A stretch of DNA of 64,000 nucleotides from Rhodobacteraceae bacterium EhC02 (GTDB lineage: Bacteria; Pseudomonadota; Alphaproteobacteria; Rhodobacterales; Rhodobacteraceae), in contig LXYH01000031.1 in assembly GCA_001650895.1 (NCBI GenBank), positions 1-64,000 on the forward strand, read 5' to 3'. Below, piece after piece: positions 62,412-64,000 of the stretch. The position numbers and the translations under genes are program-made. Every line of letters starts with the position of its first letter. Position 1 is the stretch's first letter. The notes under the pieces are model-generated. The model saw only the letters and a program-made list of their open reading frames with translations. It was not told the origin of the DNA and ran no database searches.

Positions 62412-62822
62412 ATGTCTGTTCTGCGCTCATCCGTTCTTGCCATCGCCACCTTCGCCGCGGGCCTCTTGGCGCTACCGCAGGCAGGTGAGGCGGACAGGCT
62501 GCGCGATGTCCCCGCCAGTGCCCGCATCGAGATCGATCAGACACCCGAGGGGTTTCGCATCGCGGGACTGGTGACAGGGATCGAACAGGTGCCCGTGCAG
62601 GCAGAACTGACGATCGAGAAAAGCGACCAGGCGGGGCGCGTCAACAGCCAGCAGGGACAGGAACTGACCCTGCCCCCAGGCGAGACACGGACCATCGCAC
62701 AGAACACACTGTCCCTCGGCCCCGAAGGACAGATCGCGGCCACGCTTGTGCTGCGCCGTGACGGGGTCGTGTTCGCGCGCGTCGAAAGAACCATTCGCGC
62801 TGGCAAGATCGAGACACGATGA
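62412..62822 (+). CDS. csgH: Curli inhibitor/chaperone CsgH
   Basis: A 136-residue periplasmic protein with a signal peptide ending near AGEADR. The beta-sandwich body (ARIEIDQTPEGFRIAGLVTG, QAELTIEKSDQAGRVNSQQGQEL) matches CsgH, the alphaproteobacterial counterpart of CsgC, which keeps curlin subunits from polymerising in the periplasm. It starts eight bases after the curlin stop. Confidence 0.9.
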   Translation: MSVLRSSVLAIATFAAGLLALPQAGEADRLRDVPASARIEIDQTPEGFRIAGLVTGIEQVPVQAELTIEKSDQAGRVNSQQGQELTLPPGETRTIAQNTLSLGPEGQIAATLVLRRDGVVFARVERTIRAGKIETR

Positions 62823-62844
62823 CAGGATCAAGGACCCGGACGGA

Positions 62845-63588
62845 ATGACTGGTGCGTTCATGAAAAAGGCAACCGCGCTTCTGGCTGCGGCTTCGGCCGC
62901 TGCGTTGACGGCAACGGGCGCTACGGCGCAAACGCAGGACGAACTGGTCAAGGCCTTTTCCGGTGAATGGTTTGTCTTTGCCCCCGCTTTCCGTAGCGGA
63001 TCATCCGAATGCCGGATCGTTCTGGACAGTCAGATGAACGCCCAGGCGACCGGTTGCGGCACCCCGCTTGTGGGGCTGGGCCGCTGGCGCATCGAAAACA
63101 GCCAGATCCGTTTTCTTGATGCCGCCGAGTCGGAACTGGCCGTGATGGGGGGGAACCAGCAAAGGATCACCGGAACACTGTCAGACAGCGGTCAGGGCCT
63201 GATCGTGGAACGGGCCCAAGGCGACGGCGCCAGCATCGCGATTTCGAACGCCTTGGCGCGGCACAAGTGCTATTTCCTTGGCTTCACGCAGGATTGCGCC
63301 TCCCCTGAGGCATTGAGCCCACCGATGCCATCGGCCGAGGATCCCGCAAAGGGACGTGTCGAGATCCTTGTGAACTTGAACGTGCGCAACCAGCCGCGCC
63401 GCGATGCCCCGGTGGTCGGCATATTGGACAAGGGGCTTGTCATCACGCTTGATTACTGCACCAGCGCGTCGGACGGGGTATGGTGCCGGGCGATTTTCGG
63501 CACCGAGACAGGCTGGCTTGCCAAGACGGCCCTGCGGCAGAACGAATGGCCCATCGTGACCTATCGCAACACGACCAAGACCCCCTGA
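62845..63588 (+). CDS. Secreted Inh-type protease-inhibitor domain plus SH3 domain protein
   Basis: A 247-residue exported protein. After the signal peptide (ending TGATAQ), residues ~35-135 resemble the AprI/Inh metalloprotease-inhibitor beta-barrel: SGEWFVFAPAF, a Cys pair in ECRIVLDSQMNAQATGCG, and RWRIENSQIRFLD. Residues ~170-235 form an SH3 domain (LNVRNQPRRDAPVVGILDKGLVITLDYC, GWLAKTAL). It is 22 bp behind csgH and so belongs to the curli operon. The domain pairing is not a known curli component; it may bind curli subunits, peptidoglycan or a protease. Confidence 0.8.
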   Translation: MTGAFMKKATALLAAASAAALTATGATAQTQDELVKAFSGEWFVFAPAFRSGSSECRIVLDSQMNAQATGCGTPLVGLGRWRIENSQIRFLDAAESELAVMGGNQQRITGTLSDSGQGLIVERAQGDGASIAISNALARHKCYFLGFTQDCASPEALSPPMPSAEDPAKGRVEILVNLNVRNQPRRDAPVVGILDKGLVITLDYCTSASDGVWCRAIFGTETGWLAKTALRQNEWPIVTYRNTTKTP

Positions 63589-63611
63589 CCCACAGGGGAT
63601 GAGGCCAAGAA

Positions 63612-63646
63612 AAAGACCCGGATCGCGATGGCGCATCCGGGTCTTT
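63612..63646. terminator. Bidirectional terminator between curli operon and second curlin
   Basis: AAAGACCCGGAT and ATCCGGGTCTTT form a perfect 12-bp stem with an 11-nt loop. Reading plus, CGTTTTCC follows; reading minus, TTTTT arises directly past the stem. It can end transcription from both converging genes. Confidence 0.85.
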
Positions 63647-63659
63647 CGTTTTCCATGAA

Positions 63660-63684
63660 CCTGCCCGGCGTGATGCCGGGCAGG
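63660..63684 (-). terminator. Second hairpin after the partial curlin
   Basis: CCTGCCCGGC, loop GTGAT, GCCGGGCAGG: a perfect 10-bp stem ten bases past the curlin stop. It has no T-run of its own and may strengthen the terminator at 63612-63646 or shield the 3' end. Confidence 0.55.
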
Positions 63685-63693
63685 CGATCGGTT

Positions 63694-64000
63694 TCACTGC
63701 GAGATGGCGGCGTTGTTGCCGTTGCCCGACTGGCTGAACGAGGCCATGTTGGCGCCGCCGGCCTGCAGCACGGCAACCTGGTTCATGTCGCCGGTCTGGC
63801 TGCCGGTGATCGCATTGTCGGCCCCGTCCTGCTTGGTGGCGAAGGCGTTCATGTTGCCCATCGCATTGAAGGTCAGTGCGTTATCCGTGCCGACTTGGGC
63901 GAAGATGCCCGAGTCCAGGCCCAGAGTGGCGGCAAAGCCTGTGAAGCTGTTGGCCTGTCCGTTGTCATCGCCGTTGACCGTCACCATCGCATCGTTCGAC
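63694..64000 (-). CDS. Curlin (CsgA-like major subunit), C-terminal part only
   Basis: The last ~101 residues of a curlin that begins beyond the right window edge; the frame stays open to the edge. Regular repeats are visible: IFAQVGTDNALTFNAMGNMN, FATKQDGADNAITGSQTGDMN, VAVLQAGGANMASFSQSGNGN, each with the Gln-x-Gly-x2-Asn pattern. Repeat regularity is higher than in the curlin at 61762, so this is the better candidate for the main fibre subunit. It converges on the csgFG operon. Confidence 0.9.
   Translation of the reverse strand, partial: SNDAMVTVNGDDNGQANSFTGFAATLGLDSGIFAQVGTDNALTFNAMGNMNAFATKQDGADNAITGSQTGDMNQVAVLQAGGANMASFSQSGNGNNAAISQ

Overview
The window looks like a chromosomal piece of a high-GC (mid-60s percent by eye) alphaproteobacterium of the Rhodobacteraceae/Roseobacter type. 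The signs are three complete TRAP transporters, a motB-flgEKLI flagellar block, a CoxMSL-type molybdenum hydroxylase, an SbtA-type permease, a cysteate/sulfite-export gene pair and an alphaproteobacterial curli locus with csgH. Genes are tightly packed, with many 1-4 nt stop/start overlaps. I saw no rRNA, tRNA, CRISPR array, insertion sequence or prophage. I do not name a genus.

Region by region. 1-10.5 kb is an amide/peptide scavenging module: a truncated M20 amidohydrolase, a peptide ABC transporter (fused double ATPase, two permeases, binding protein) and an M81 peptidase, facing an IclR regulator and a penicillin-acylase-family hydrolase. 10.5-14.5 kb is a pqiA-pqiA-pqiB-pqiC envelope lipid-transport operon. 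14.7-17.3 kb carries an isochorismatase-family hydrolase and an OmpA-family protein with six 48-bp tandem repeats. 17.3-24.9 kb is a TetR regulator facing a CoxM-CoxS-CoxL hydroxylase and a TRAP transporter, with a perfect palindrome in the divergent gap. 25.0-31.3 kb holds a small lipoprotein and a TRAP-amidase-microprotein-hydroxyacid dehydrogenase operon with its own palindromic operator candidate.

31.4-37.3 kb is a minus-strand flagellar block in the order motB, flgE, flgK, flgL, flgI, with a CtrA-like site before flgE. 37.4-42.2 kb carries two M20 peptidases and two uncharacterised-family proteins. 42.4-44.3 kb is an SbtA-family permease overlapping a DUF6671 zinc-ribbon gene, preceded by a strikingly AT-rich patch. 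44.3-53.4 kb combines a hydrolase, a third TRAP transporter, two paralogous LysR regulators, a CuyA-like cysteate sulfo-lyase, a COG2855/YeiH-family exporter and a reductive-dehalogenase-like Fe-S protein. 53.6-59.3 kb has an ammonium transporter, an SDR, a MetX-like esterase, a DUF4389 protein, an aldo/keto reductase and a malate/lactate-type dehydrogenase.

59.9-64.0 kb is a curli locus: csgF, csgG, a curlin-like subunit, csgH, an Inh-SH3 two-domain secreted protein, and a convergent second curlin cut by the window end. The main biological theme is uptake and breakdown of small organic acids, amides, peptides and organosulfonates, together with surface structures. The best candidates for undescribed biology are the curli locus with its Inh-SH3 protein and the SbtA-DUF6671 pair.
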